From JAJTGZ01 sp964403525 (GTDB taxonomy: Bacteria; Planctomycetota; Phycisphaerae; Phycisphaerales; UBA1924), in assembly GCA_964403525.1 (NCBI GenBank), contig CAYOGE010000021.1:1-57729 (forward strand): a DNA stretch of 57,729 nucleotides, read 5' to 3'. Position numbers and translations under genes: made by a program. Positions 18,450 through 26,361 of the stretch are shown here, piece by piece. Position 1 is the stretch's first letter. Each line of letters opens with the position of its first letter. The notes under the pieces are model-generated. The model made no database searches. It saw only the letters and a list, made by a program, of their open reading frames with translations, and had not been told where the DNA came from.

Positions 18450-18860
18450 ATGTCCACCCTCTTTACCAGGATCATCAACGGCGAAGTCCCCTGCCACAAG
18501 GTCTACCAAGACGACAAGGTCTTCGCCTTCCTCGACATCAACCCCCTCGCCCCCGGCCACACACTCGTGGTCCCCACGGAGGCCGCCCCGACACTGGACA
18601 AACTGTCGGATGACTCCGCCGCCGCCATCGGCCGCATCCTGCCGCGCCTCTGCCGGGCCGTGATGAAGGCGACCGGCACCAGTGACTACAACATCCTTCA
18701 GAACAACGGCACCCCCGCCCACCAGGTGGTCATGCACGTTCACTTCCACATCATCCCCAAGCCAAACGCCGAGGCAGGGCTGGGAATCGACTGGCCCTCG
18801 CAGAAGATCGACCACACCGCCGTGGCTGAACTCGCCAAACGCATCACGGCCGCGCTCTGA
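18450..18860 (+). CDS. HIT family protein (HinT-like purine nucleoside phosphoramidase)
   Basis: A 136-residue histidine-triad protein with the active-site motif HVHFHIIPK near residue 97 and the typical start STLFTRIINGEVPCHKVY. HinT-type proteins hydrolyse adenosine phosphoramidates and related AMP conjugates. The ATG at 18450 is set by family alignment and by the -10 hexamer ending 7 nt upstream; longer upstream frames are shadows of mutL. A strong stem-loop follows 12 bp after the stop. Confidence 0.92.
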   Translation: MSTLFTRIINGEVPCHKVYQDDKVFAFLDINPLAPGHTLVVPTEAAPTLDKLSDDSAAAIGRILPRLCRAVMKATGTSDYNILQNNGTPAHQVVMHVHFHIIPKPNAEAGLGIDWPSQKIDHTAVAELAKRITAAL

Positions 18861-18871
18861 CCTCCGGGTGC

Positions 18872-18899
18872 CACCACCCTCGGCTCTGCGAGGGTGGTG
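18872..18899 (+). terminator. Stem-loop after the HIT gene
   Basis: An 11-bp perfect stem (18872-18882 with 18889-18899) with a 6-nt loop starts 12 bp after the HIT stop codon. There is no T-run behind it, so it may be a 3'-end stabilising hairpin or weak terminator. Confidence 0.6.
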
Positions 18900-18984
18900 T
18901 CGGGAAGACATAAGACCAAGGCAAAGACCAGCCGCAGACCGTGCGAACGGGAGCGAAGCGAACGCAGAGCCGGAAGATCGATAG

Positions 18985-19006
18985 TCAGGTTGCCGCGGCA
19001 ACCTGA
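18985..19006. repeat. 22-bp perfect palindrome
   Basis: Perfect dyad centred between 18995 and 18996 (half-site TCAGGTTGCCG), in the gap between the HIT and ChaN-like genes and 67 bp upstream of the latter's start. It could be an operator or part of a mobile repeat; a dispersed-repeat fragment begins 12 bp later. Confidence 0.55.
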
Positions 19007-19017
19007 ACAACATTGCA

Positions 19018-19031
19018 GATGAACGCGGATC
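19018..19031. repeat. Fragment of the mutL-type dispersed repeat
   Basis: Fourteen bases GATGAACGCGGATC are identical to 17109-17122 inside the mutL repeat. The open frame upstream of the ChaN-like start runs through this fragment, which explains its spurious N-terminal extension. Confidence 0.6.
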
Positions 19032-19072
19032 AAGACAGGGGAAAGGGGATTGGGTCAAGACAAAGGAAGCAC

Positions 19073-20212
19073 ATGAAGCGACTTCTCCTCTCCACACTCA
19101 CCCTTTCACTCGCGGCACTCATCGCAGGGGCGGGCGGGTGCGCGACCACCTCTTCGGCTCCCTCCAACAAGGAGGCTGCGATCCCTCTGCTGGTCGGCGC
19201 TGACGCCTACCACGCCACCAAGGTCTACACCGGCACCGGTGAGGCGACCGACTGGAAGACCATCGAGGGCGCTGCCCGCAGCGCCGATGTCGTCATCCTC
19301 GCCGAGCAGCACGGCCACCCCATCGGCCTCAGCGCTGCCGCCGCGCTGTGGCGTTCGATCCTGACGAACGCTGGCGGGGGGGGGGAGCACCCCGCCCTCG
19401 CCCTCGAGTTCTTCGAGCGTGACGACCAGTCGCGCATCGACGACTACCTCACGGGCATGAGCACCGAGGAGGTCTTCCTCAAGCGCACCGGCCGCACAGC
19501 GAAGCCCGACAGCAACCCGTGGGCAGGGAGCTACCCGCCCGGCCACCGCGACATGATCGAAGCCGCCAAGGCCGCAAGTGCCCCCGTTTACGCCGCCAAC
19601 GCCCCGCGTGCGTACGTCCGCCTCGCGCGCACCAAGGGGTACGCCGCCGTCGCGCAGCTCACACCCGAGCAGCAGCGCCTCGTCGTCCTCCCTCGCTTCG
19701 CCGCCGACGGCGCCCGTCCCGACAACCGCTACTGGCACGACTTCCTCAAGTTCATGGGCACCACGCCGGAGATGTACGCCACCTCCAGCGCTGAAGAGCG
19801 CGAGAAGGCCGACGCGATGTTCCGCTCGCAGTCGGTCTGGGATGCGACCATGGCCGACACGGTGCGTCAAGCCCTCGCCGGCGGGCACACGCCGGTGGTG
19901 CTCGTCGTCGGCCAGTTCCACGCCGACTACTCGACCCTTGGAGGCGGCGGCACCTATCAGGCCCTCAAGGCGGTCCGCCCCGACACGCGCATCGTGGTGA
20001 TCAGCTTCCAGGCGAGCGACGATGCGAAGTCGTGGAAGGCCGACGACAAGGACCGCGCCGACTTCATCGTCTACACCGGGAAGAACATGGCGGACAAGGA
20101 TGACGACGAAGCCCTTACTACGACGCCCTCCAAGTCCACCACCACCACGAGCACCACCACGCCGACCGCCCCCCCCGCGAGCCCTCACACGCCCACACCC
20201 GCGAAGAAGTGA
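19073..20212 (+). CDS. ChaN family (Tiki-like) haem-binding lipoprotein
   Basis: A 379-residue lipoprotein of the ChaN/haem-binding-uptake family. The signal peptide and lipobox read LIAGAGGC. Core motifs are VVILAEQHGHPIG, ALEFFERDDQ, GSYPPGHRDMIEAAK, YAANAPRAYVRLA and the C-terminal VVLVVGQFHADY. ChaN binds haem in Campylobacter; function here is inference. The tail (about 335-379) is Thr/Ser/Pro rich. Start at 19073 rather than an upstream ATG in the repeat: GGAAG lies 4 nt upstream and the signal peptide starts here. A run of ten G residues (19376-19385) lies in the coding region. Confidence 0.85.
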   Translation: MKRLLLSTLTLSLAALIAGAGGCATTSSAPSNKEAAIPLLVGADAYHATKVYTGTGEATDWKTIEGAARSADVVILAEQHGHPIGLSAAAALWRSILTNAGGGGEHPALALEFFERDDQSRIDDYLTGMSTEEVFLKRTGRTAKPDSNPWAGSYPPGHRDMIEAAKAASAPVYAANAPRAYVRLARTKGYAAVAQLTPEQQRLVVLPRFAADGARPDNRYWHDFLKFMGTTPEMYATSSAEEREKADAMFRSQSVWDATMADTVRQALAGGHTPVVLVVGQFHADYSTLGGGGTYQALKAVRPDTRIVVISFQASDDAKSWKADDKDRADFIVYTGKNMADKDDDEALTTTPSKSTTTTSTTTPTAPPASPHTPTPAKK

Positions 20213-20337
20213 TCAAACAGAGGCCCGACCGGCAGGGAGGGCACATCAAAGCTATTACGAAACGCGATCATCAGCGTCGGCGGAAGGAGACAGCGACTCT
20301 TGCCGTTGGGGCGTTTTCAGTCGCGCTCTAAGAACCG

Positions 20338-20802
20338 TCATGGAATCCTCTTGGCAACCGACCATTCTGGCGATGCGGAGTCGTCGAGTATGTCCTCAAT
20401 CATCCACTCACCCTCCCTCGCGGGCCGTACTTCCACAACAGTGAGCAGGTCGATCTCATCAAGCACCGCGACCATCTGCTGACCGTCCCGCCTGATCCCG
20501 CGGTTGATCGCAGGGACAGGCCATTGGGAGGGGTCGAACTCTGGCACGCGACCAGTGATCGGCCATCGCCCCTCTTTCAGACTGCCCACACCACAACGGA
20601 TCACACAGGCAAACGCGGCCGGGTCGATCCCCGCTCCGTCAGCAGGGCACGCGGCCAGCGTCGGAACTCTCGGGCCGAAGAAATAGGCGAGCATGCATGG
20701 CTTCCTGGGCCCTCTCCGCGCGACCACGCCGCGGACAAATCCCCTGCCGCTGCTGAGCGGCATCACAAACACATCTCCGGGCTTTGGGTTGATTGGAGGC
20801 AT
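20338..20802 (-). CDS. Imm26-family immunity protein
   Basis: A 154-residue protein beginning INPKPGDVFVMPLSSGRGFVRG, the opening of Imm26 (polymorphic-toxin immunity) proteins, followed by LAYFFGPRVPTL and a C-terminal WSVAKRIP. Imm26 members neutralise nuclease-type toxins in contact-dependent systems; no toxin gene is seen nearby. An upstream frame extends to 20976, but that part runs through an inverted repeat and lacks family similarity, so ATG 20802 is preferred. No clear Shine-Dalgarno. Confidence 0.7.
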   Translation of the reverse strand: MPPINPKPGDVFVMPLSSGRGFVRGVVARRGPRKPCMLAYFFGPRVPTLAACPADGAGIDPAAFACVIRCGVGSLKEGRWPITGRVPEFDPSQWPVPAINRGIRRDGQQMVAVLDEIDLLTVVEVRPAREGEWMIEDILDDSASPEWSVAKRIP

Positions 20803-20892
20803 GGCAAGGATGTTTCGTGCTCGAGCGTAAGCGGGCCGAGTTTGCGAGGTGGAGAGTTGAAGGCAATGACCCTCGATCCAGTCTTCTTGATA

Positions 20893-20943
20893 ACGTGGGG
20901 GCGTGGACGGTTCCGGTCGCATGACGCACACGTGCCCCCACGT
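20893..20943. repeat. Inverted repeat upstream of the Imm26 gene
   Basis: Ten-base arms ACGTGGGGGC (20893-20902) and its complement (20934-20943) flank a 31-nt spacer about 90 bp before the Imm26 start. The right arm forms part of an 18-bp sequence (20933-20950) repeated exactly at 21442-21459. Confidence 0.6.
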
Positions 20944-21012
20944 GAGGCAGCACAGGGCCGGCGGCGAACTCCTCACAAAGCCGAGCGTGCAGCGGCCCTC
21001 ACCAAACTCCCG

Positions 21013-21375
21013 TCACGACTCCGCTTTAGGCGCTCCACCCTTCAGGTACTCCGCAAGCGAAGGCCGCGCCTCCTGCCATTCCTCCCAAGCCCGCTCCGGG
21101 TCGATGTCCTCATAGCCGCGCGACTCCGCCATCTTCGCAACGAGTGAGATCGGCGACATCACGCAAGGACACCCGTCGCGGATCGCCTCAACCTCCTCGC
21201 GCGTGAGCGGCGAACCCTTCGTCTTCTCCGCGTTGAGGAGCGTTGCGACCAGCGAAGGGATCGGCATCGGCACCAACTCCTCCTGTATTCCGCCCTGCCC
21301 GCTCGCGACACGCGGCTCCTCACCGCCCCCGGCACCCGCATCCTTCGCCCTAAACAGTCTTGAAAGGAAGCCCAT
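21013..21375 (-). CDS. Small protein of unknown function
   Basis: A 120-residue soluble protein I do not recognise. The N-terminal 40 residues (GFLSRLFRAKDAGAGGGEEP) are basic then Gly-rich; the conserved-looking core is EEVEAIRDGCPCVMSP with a CPC pair, then a Glu/Trp-rich helix (DIDPERAWEEWQEARPSL). ATG 21375 is preferred over the frame's earlier start at 21417. It lies upstream of, and co-oriented with, the Imm26 gene, with an 18-bp repeat about 70 bp before its start as the Imm26 gene has before its own. The pair may be a small defence or immunity cassette (inference). Confidence 0.6.
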   Translation of the reverse strand: MGFLSRLFRAKDAGAGGGEEPRVASGQGGIQEELVPMPIPSLVATLLNAEKTKGSPLTREEVEAIRDGCPCVMSPISLVAKMAESRGYEDIDPERAWEEWQEARPSLAEYLKGGAPKAES

Positions 21376-21441
21376 AGAGTTGCAGTTTACACGATCAATC
21401 GGCGAAGTGGGTGTCACTCAGCGCGTGAACGCAACAACGGA

Positions 21442-21459
21442 TCTGCCCCCACGTGAGGC
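21442..21459. repeat. Second copy of an 18-bp direct repeat
   Basis: Identical to 20933-20950 (TGCCCCCACGTGAGGCAG). Each copy lies upstream of one of two co-oriented small genes. It sits in the otherwise empty 256-bp gap between the small unknown gene and the SUMF gene. Confidence 0.65.
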
Positions 21460-21631
21460 AGTCCAACAAATCCGCTCGCTCGAGACGCGAGCTCCAGCCT
21501 CCGGCAGGGTTGAAGGGGCGTCCGAACGTACCCGTGGGTCCGATCAGCCAATGAGCGGCCGCACGCAGCGAGCCCCTTCGCCAAAGGCCGGCCATGCAGC
21601 CTTCACCGCGGCGGCCGGAGTTTCTCCACTT

Positions 21632-22693
21632 CTAGCGGCAGCGCTGCCGCAGCAGCCAAAGGGCTCCAAGTGCAAGGGCGCCGCTTGAAGGCGTCGGCAC
21701 AACCGCGGCAATCCGGAGACCCGTCCAGAACGTCCAAGGATCGATGTCTCCCCCCACGGAACCTCCGACCGTGTACGCCATTGGATTGCCTCGCGAGGTG
21801 GTGTGCGACCCCGCGAAGAATCGCCGCGGCCCCAAGTCACCAGCGCTGGTCCAGATCTCCTCAGTCCACTCCGCGTTTGCGCCGTTCACGTCAAAGAGAC
21901 CCCACGGGCTTTGGATGTGTGGGTAGGCCCCAAGCGGTACGCTCAGGTGCTCGCCGTACCGGGCTTCAAACCCGTAGTTCGCCTCGCCAAATTGTGTGGG
22001 CAGCCCGGGCCAGGGCGCGGCGTCGCTCGCGTGCCCGTACTGCCACCAGTTGCCATACTGCGGGCTGTTGTGGTTGGGATCGAAGTAGCCCGCACGCAGC
22101 CACTCATCAACCGAAGGAATCCAGAAGCGCGCACCGGGCGACCGCGTCGGCTGCTGCGTGGCAGAGGAGCCGAACATGCTGACGTCGTACGCGCCGCTCA
22201 TGAACGCCTCGCGCGTCAACGCCTGATCATTGTGCAGCCAGTTGCAGTAGACAGCCGCGGCCTCCCACCACGTTCCGCTTGTTCGGGCGTACTGACCTCC
22301 AGAGGCTGAGACCCAGTTCGGAGCCCAGGGGATTGGTTGGCCGGTGCTCACTCTGACCTGCTCGGCGGCGTACACAAACGCCCGCCACGATGCCGTGCCC
22401 ACCTCGTATCGCCCGATGCGAAAGGCTTGCGCGACCGCGCCGCGACCGACGCCGGGGAGCCACGGCACGTCATACGGCCCCCCTCCGCCGTAATACTCGG
22501 TCCCGCCGGGGATCGTCACGAACTCAATTCCGTACTGGTAGGTGACCTGCGGTCCCGCGCCACCGTTCTGTGCCTGAGCGGTCGCTGTGAATGGCAAGCT
22601 GGGCAAGCCCACGGTGGGCTGCGATTGGGCAAAGGCGGCATTCGCTAAGGCAGCAGCGACGGCCCAACCTCCGCCCGTTGATTTGTTCAGCAT
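21632..22693 (-). CDS. Secreted FGE-sulfatase/SUMF-domain protein with C-terminal sorting tail
   Basis: A 353-residue exported protein with a formylglycine-generating-enzyme-like fold: FRIGRYEVGTASWRAFV, AAAVYCNWLHND, FWIPSVDEWLRAGY and the hallmark WGLFDVNGANAEWTEE. The C-terminus VPTPSSGALALGALWLLRQRCR has the PTP / hydrophobic / Arg organisation of PEP-CTERM-like sorting tails. Most such proteins are not known to be catalytic. ATG 22693 follows GGGAGG with 6-nt spacing and starts a signal peptide ending AAFAQ; the frame's longer N-terminus is rejected. Confidence 0.85.
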   Translation of the reverse strand: MLNKSTGGGWAVAAALANAAFAQSQPTVGLPSLPFTATAQAQNGGAGPQVTYQYGIEFVTIPGGTEYYGGGGPYDVPWLPGVGRGAVAQAFRIGRYEVGTASWRAFVYAAEQVRVSTGQPIPWAPNWVSASGGQYARTSGTWWEAAAVYCNWLHNDQALTREAFMSGAYDVSMFGSSATQQPTRSPGARFWIPSVDEWLRAGYFDPNHNSPQYGNWWQYGHASDAAPWPGLPTQFGEANYGFEARYGEHLSVPLGAYPHIQSPWGLFDVNGANAEWTEEIWTSAGDLGPRRFFAGSHTTSRGNPMAYTVGGSVGGDIDPWTFWTGLRIAAVVPTPSSGALALGALWLLRQRCR

Positions 22694-22985
22694 CGACAAC
22701 CTCCCACGAGTAGTTGCCTGTACATTCGAAGCGACGGTGCAGGCAGTTCCGTTGACGAAGCGAGAATCCACGGTGGCTGGGGCATCTTCGCCCTGTCGTT
22801 GACGCGAGCGCTGTGCCTCTGACCCCCATGGGTCCGAACAAGCGCCATCTTCGGTTACCCGAACTCGAAAGGCCCCGACCCTATCCAAAAACTCGCCTTG
22901 GGTCTTTCAAGGCAGGCCTTTGGCGAGGGGGACTCCAAGGGCGGCCGCTCACTGGTGGCATGAAACAAAGGTTCCCTGCTCCCTC

Positions 22986-23019
22986 TTCTCTGTGGTCTCT
23001 GTGCCTCTGTGGTAAACCC
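22986..23019. repeat. Dispersed-repeat fragment (CTCTGTG type) behind ppk2
   Basis: TCTCTGTGGTCTCTGTGCCTCTGTGGT-type sequence (given in pieces: CTCTGTGGT, CTCTGTGCC, CTCTGTGGT). It is the C-to-T diverged relative of the right arm of the mutL repeat near 17198-17224. It ends 5 bp from the ppk2 stop codon, in the 331-bp gap to the SUMF gene; I see no gene in the rest of that gap. Confidence 0.55.
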
Positions 23020-23024
23020 GCCTT

Positions 23025-23849
23025 CTACTCGACTTTGACTTTCGCCCAGTCCTTCACAGGTTTCGGCATCTTCAGCCGCATCCCCTCGAGCGTCGAGACC
23101 AGCAGCGTGCTGACGGCGATGTTGCGGAACCACTTCTTGTCGGCGGGGATGATGTGCCACGGCGCAGCGGCGGTGCTGGTGGCGGTGAGCATCTGCTCGT
23201 ACGCGCGGCCCTTGCCCATGTAGGCGTTCCAGTGCTTGCGCACCTCCAGGTCCTCGGGCTGGAACTTCCAGTTCTTCAGCGGGTCGTGCAGGCGGGCCTC
23301 CAGCCGCTCGCGCTGCTCGGCGCGGCTGATGTGCAGGAAGCACTTGATGATCGTGGTGCCGTTTTCGGTGAGCATCCGCTCGAAGTTGTTGATCTGCTCG
23401 AAGCGGCGGTGGCACTCGGCCGCGGTGATGAGGTTGAGCACGCGGACCACCAGCACATCCTCGTAGTGGCTGCGGTTGAAGACGGCGATGTCGCCGCGGG
23501 CGGGGCAGGCCTTGTGGATGCGCCAGAGGTAGTCGTGGTCGAGCTCCTGCTCGGTCGGCTTCTTGAACGAGACAACGTCAACACCCATCGGGTTCAGGCC
23601 GCTCATCACGTGGCGGATGGTGCCATCCTTGCCGGCGGTGTCGAGCCCCTGCAGCACCAGCAGCACCGAGCGCTTGTTCTCGGCGTAGAGCACCTCCTGC
23701 AGTTCAGCCAGGCGCTCCACGTTCTTCTGCACCTGCTTCTCCGCGGCCTCCTTGTCCTTAACGCCGCCCGTATCGGCCGGGTCGTGCTGGGCGAGGTTCA
23801 CTTTCGAGCCGGGCTTGACCGTGAACGCGGGAAGGTGCGGGTGCTTCAT
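23025..23849 (-). CDS. ppk2: Polyphosphate kinase 2 family protein
   Basis: A 274-residue cytoplasmic PPK2 that moves phosphate between polyphosphate and nucleotides. The Walker A motif is GLDTAGKDGT, the lid region SFKKPTEQELDHDYLWR and Walker B DIAVFNRSHYEDVLVVRV; the length fits a single-domain (class I/III) enzyme. Start ATG 23849: TACCCT (complement of 23856-23861) ends 7 nt upstream without a Shine-Dalgarno, and the frame's extension beyond it only translates the GGCAAGGCA repeats. Confidence 0.93.
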   Translation of the reverse strand: MKHPHLPAFTVKPGSKVNLAQHDPADTGGVKDKEAAEKQVQKNVERLAELQEVLYAENKRSVLLVLQGLDTAGKDGTIRHVMSGLNPMGVDVVSFKKPTEQELDHDYLWRIHKACPARGDIAVFNRSHYEDVLVVRVLNLITAAECHRRFEQINNFERMLTENGTTIIKCFLHISRAEQRERLEARLHDPLKNWKFQPEDLEVRKHWNAYMGKGRAYEQMLTATSTAAAPWHIIPADKKWFRNIAVSTLLVSTLEGMRLKMPKPVKDWAKVKVE

Positions 23850-23886
23850 GCACGAAGGGTACGGAATACGACCCGGCCGAAGAGAC

Positions 23887-24181
23887 GGCAAGGCAGGCAA
23901 GGCCAAGGCAGGCAAGGCAGGCAAGGCAGGAACTCAAAGAGCGCAAAGAGCGCGAAGGTCTCAAAGACCGCACAGTGAAGACTGTGCACACAGCAAAATC
24001 GTGAGGAAGGAGCGCAAGATGCCGTGGTCCACATGCAGGCCCCTCACTCTGCCACTCTGCCAGTCTGCCACTTTGCCTCTCCGCTTCCCGACCACTTCCG
24101 CTCCACCCCTGCCCCCGCCCCATCCCCCCCATCTCTCTTCGAGCCCTTCGCGCTCTTTGCGCTCTTTGAGTTCCTGCCTTG
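23887..24181. repeat. Repeat mosaic with 37-bp perfect inverted repeat
   Basis: Three layers are visible in the 437-bp gap between ppk2 and the acyl-CoA dehydrogenase gene. A 9-bp tandem (GGCAAGGCA type) spans 23887-23930. An exact 37-bp inverted repeat pairs 23922-23958 with 24145-24181, itself containing CAAAGAGCG twice in tandem. An 8-bp tandem (CACTCTGC, CACTCTGC, CAGTCTGC, CACTTTGC) occupies 24045-24076. No credible gene lies in the gap. Confidence 0.8.
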
Positions 24182-24286
24182 GGATCGTGCAATCCCCCCG
24201 CGAACCGGGTAGAGTTGGAGTAAGGGCGAATCGGCCCCTTCCCGCCCCACTCACGACTCGTGACTCATCACTCAGGACTTCCCCAA

Positions 24287-26299
24287 ATGGCTGACCTCAA
24301 GAACCTCAAAGGCATGAAGGCCGAAGACCGCAAGCTCCTCGAGGAGGCGGAAGAGTGGCTTGGCGCTGAGCCGACCAAGATGGGCCCGGTGAAGAACTTC
24401 TTCTGGGGGCGCGTGAAGCAGGACTACTACTTCCCCTACCCCAAGGTCGATGCCCGCGAGCAGGCCGAGTGCGATCAGCTGCTGGCCAACCTCGAGCACT
24501 ACCTCAAGACCGAGCACCCCGCGACGCAGATCGATCAGGAGCAGGAGATCCCCCGGTGGGTGATCGACCGCCTCTTCCAGCTCGGCGTCATGGGGCTGAC
24601 CATCCCCAAGGAGTTCGGCGGGCAGGGGCTGGGCATCACCAGCTACAACCGCGTGCTTGAGATGCTCGGCAAGTACGACGGCTCGACGGCGGTGCTCGTC
24701 TCCGCCCACCAGTCGATCGGCTGCAAGGCCGTGCTGCTGTTCGGCAACGAGCAGCAGAAGAAGACCTGGCTCCCCCACCTGGCCAAAGACTGGGTGAGCG
24801 CGTTCTGCCTCAGCGAGCCCAACGTCGGCTGCGACGCGGGCGGGCAGGAAACCTACTTCGAGAAGGACGGCGACTACTTCGTCGTCACCGGCGAGAAGAA
24901 GTGGGCCACCAGCGGCGCCATCAGCGGCCTCTTCACCGTCATGGCGCGCTTCAAGCAGCCAGACGGCAAGGGGAAGATCTCCGCGATCGTCCTCCACCCC
25001 GACATGCCCGGCGTTGAGATCCTCCAGAAGAACCGGTCAAAGTGCGGCATCCGCGGCACGTGGCAGGCTCGCATCAGGTTCCACCAGGTACGCGTGCACA
25101 AGTCGCACCTGCTCGGCCAGGAAGGGCGCGGCCTGCAGATGGCCCTCTCGTGCCTCAACTACGGGCGCTGCACCCTCAGCGCCGGCATGGTGGGCGGCGC
25201 CCGCCGCGCCAAGGACCAGGCCACCAAGTGGGCGATGACCCGCTTCCAGTTCGGCAAGCCCCTTGCCGACAAGGAACTGGTGCGCGTCAACGTCGCGCGC
25301 ATGGCCGCGTACACCTACGCGATGGATGCGCTGCTCTACATGACCACCGGCATGCTCGACCGCCACGACGACGACATCCAGGTCGAGACGGCCGTCTGCA
25401 AGGTCTTCTGCTCCGAGTACGGCTGGCGCGTGGTCAACGACGCCATGCAGATTATGGGCGGCGAGTCGTACATGACCGAGAACGAGATCGAGCGCATCTT
25501 CCGCGACACGCGCATCGACCTCATCGTCGAGGGCGCCAACGAGGTGATGCAGAACTACATCTTCGGCTACGGCGGCAAGCAGCTTGCCGAGCAGATGCTT
25601 GGCATCAAGACCGCCCTGATGAAGGACGACGGCGAGTCGCTCGGCGCGTTCGTCGCCAAGGCCGGCAAGAACTCGCTCCGCCCGGCGATCATGAAGAAGG
25701 CGATCCCCCTCGGGCTCGAGGTCTTCTTCGGCGTCAAGCCCGCAATGAGCAAGGTGACCGCTGTCCTCCCCGAGAACCAGCCCTACGCCGACCGCCTCGC
25801 GTACCTGGCGCGCGAGCTCTCGTACCAGTTCAAGATCAACAGCAAGAAGTGGGATGTCAAGATCCTCGACCGCCAGGCGATCCAGGCCCGCGTGGCCAAC
25901 GTCGCCATCCTCCTGCACGCCTTCGCCGCCTCGCTCGCGAAGCTCGACGCCGACTGCCGTGCACACGCTGGCAACGGCGCAGGCGCAACCGACACCGAGT
26001 TCCAGCGCGACAAGGCCGCGGCACACCACTTCTTTGACCTCGCCCAGCGCGAGATCGAGCAGAACATCCTCGCCCTCACCGTCAACGCCGACGTCACGAT
26101 GCTCACCGCGGCCGACGCGGCGCTCAAGCACTCCGCAACCGAGCCCAACAGCGAGTTCGCGATCCACGAGAAGTCGCCAAACGCCCAGGGCACCGGTCGC
26201 GTCCTGAAGCAAGACGGCATCAAGCAGTTCCCGGGCACACCGATGGTCCCGCACACCGACGAAGCCCGGTCCCGCCAGACCTGCCTCACCAAGGCTTGA
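24287..26299 (+). CDS. Acyl-CoA dehydrogenase (long form)
   Basis: A 670-residue FAD enzyme of fatty-acid beta-oxidation. Acyl-CoA dehydrogenase motifs: MGLTIPKEFGGQGLG, FCLSEPNVGCDAG, GEKKWATSGAISGLF, RFQFGKPLADKELVRVNVARM, DAMQIMGGESYM and the catalytic-Glu segment LIVEGANEVMQNYIFGY. A C-terminal extension of about 200 residues makes it resemble VLCAD/ACAD9-like long dehydrogenases. ATG 24287 is preferred over 24260; AGGA lies about 11 nt upstream. With the enoyl-CoA hydratase at 11.9 kb it suggests fatty-acid degradation, but the two are not an operon. Confidence 0.9.
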   Translation: MADLKNLKGMKAEDRKLLEEAEEWLGAEPTKMGPVKNFFWGRVKQDYYFPYPKVDAREQAECDQLLANLEHYLKTEHPATQIDQEQEIPRWVIDRLFQLGVMGLTIPKEFGGQGLGITSYNRVLEMLGKYDGSTAVLVSAHQSIGCKAVLLFGNEQQKKTWLPHLAKDWVSAFCLSEPNVGCDAGGQETYFEKDGDYFVVTGEKKWATSGAISGLFTVMARFKQPDGKGKISAIVLHPDMPGVEILQKNRSKCGIRGTWQARIRFHQVRVHKSHLLGQEGRGLQMALSCLNYGRCTLSAGMVGGARRAKDQATKWAMTRFQFGKPLADKELVRVNVARMAAYTYAMDALLYMTTGMLDRHDDDIQVETAVCKVFCSEYGWRVVNDAMQIMGGESYMTENEIERIFRDTRIDLIVEGANEVMQNYIFGYGGKQLAEQMLGIKTALMKDDGESLGAFVAKAGKNSLRPAIMKKAIPLGLEVFFGVKPAMSKVTAVLPENQPYADRLAYLARELSYQFKINSKKWDVKILDRQAIQARVANVAILLHAFAASLAKLDADCRAHAGNGAGATDTEFQRDKAAAHHFFDLAQREIEQNILALTVNADVTMLTAADAALKHSATEPNSEFAIHEKSPNAQGTGRVLKQDGIKQFPGTPMVPHTDEARSRQTCLTKA

Positions 26300-26361
26300 G
26301 AACCACCCAAATGGTGGCCTGAGTATTCGAACCGGCACTGGGTATTTGCCCTAGAGTGCTG

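Noticed and set aside
20933..21459. Integron attC sites around the Imm26 genes
   Set aside because: The 18-bp repeats lack the paired R/L boxes and GTTRRRY core expected of attC; cassette origin stays speculative.
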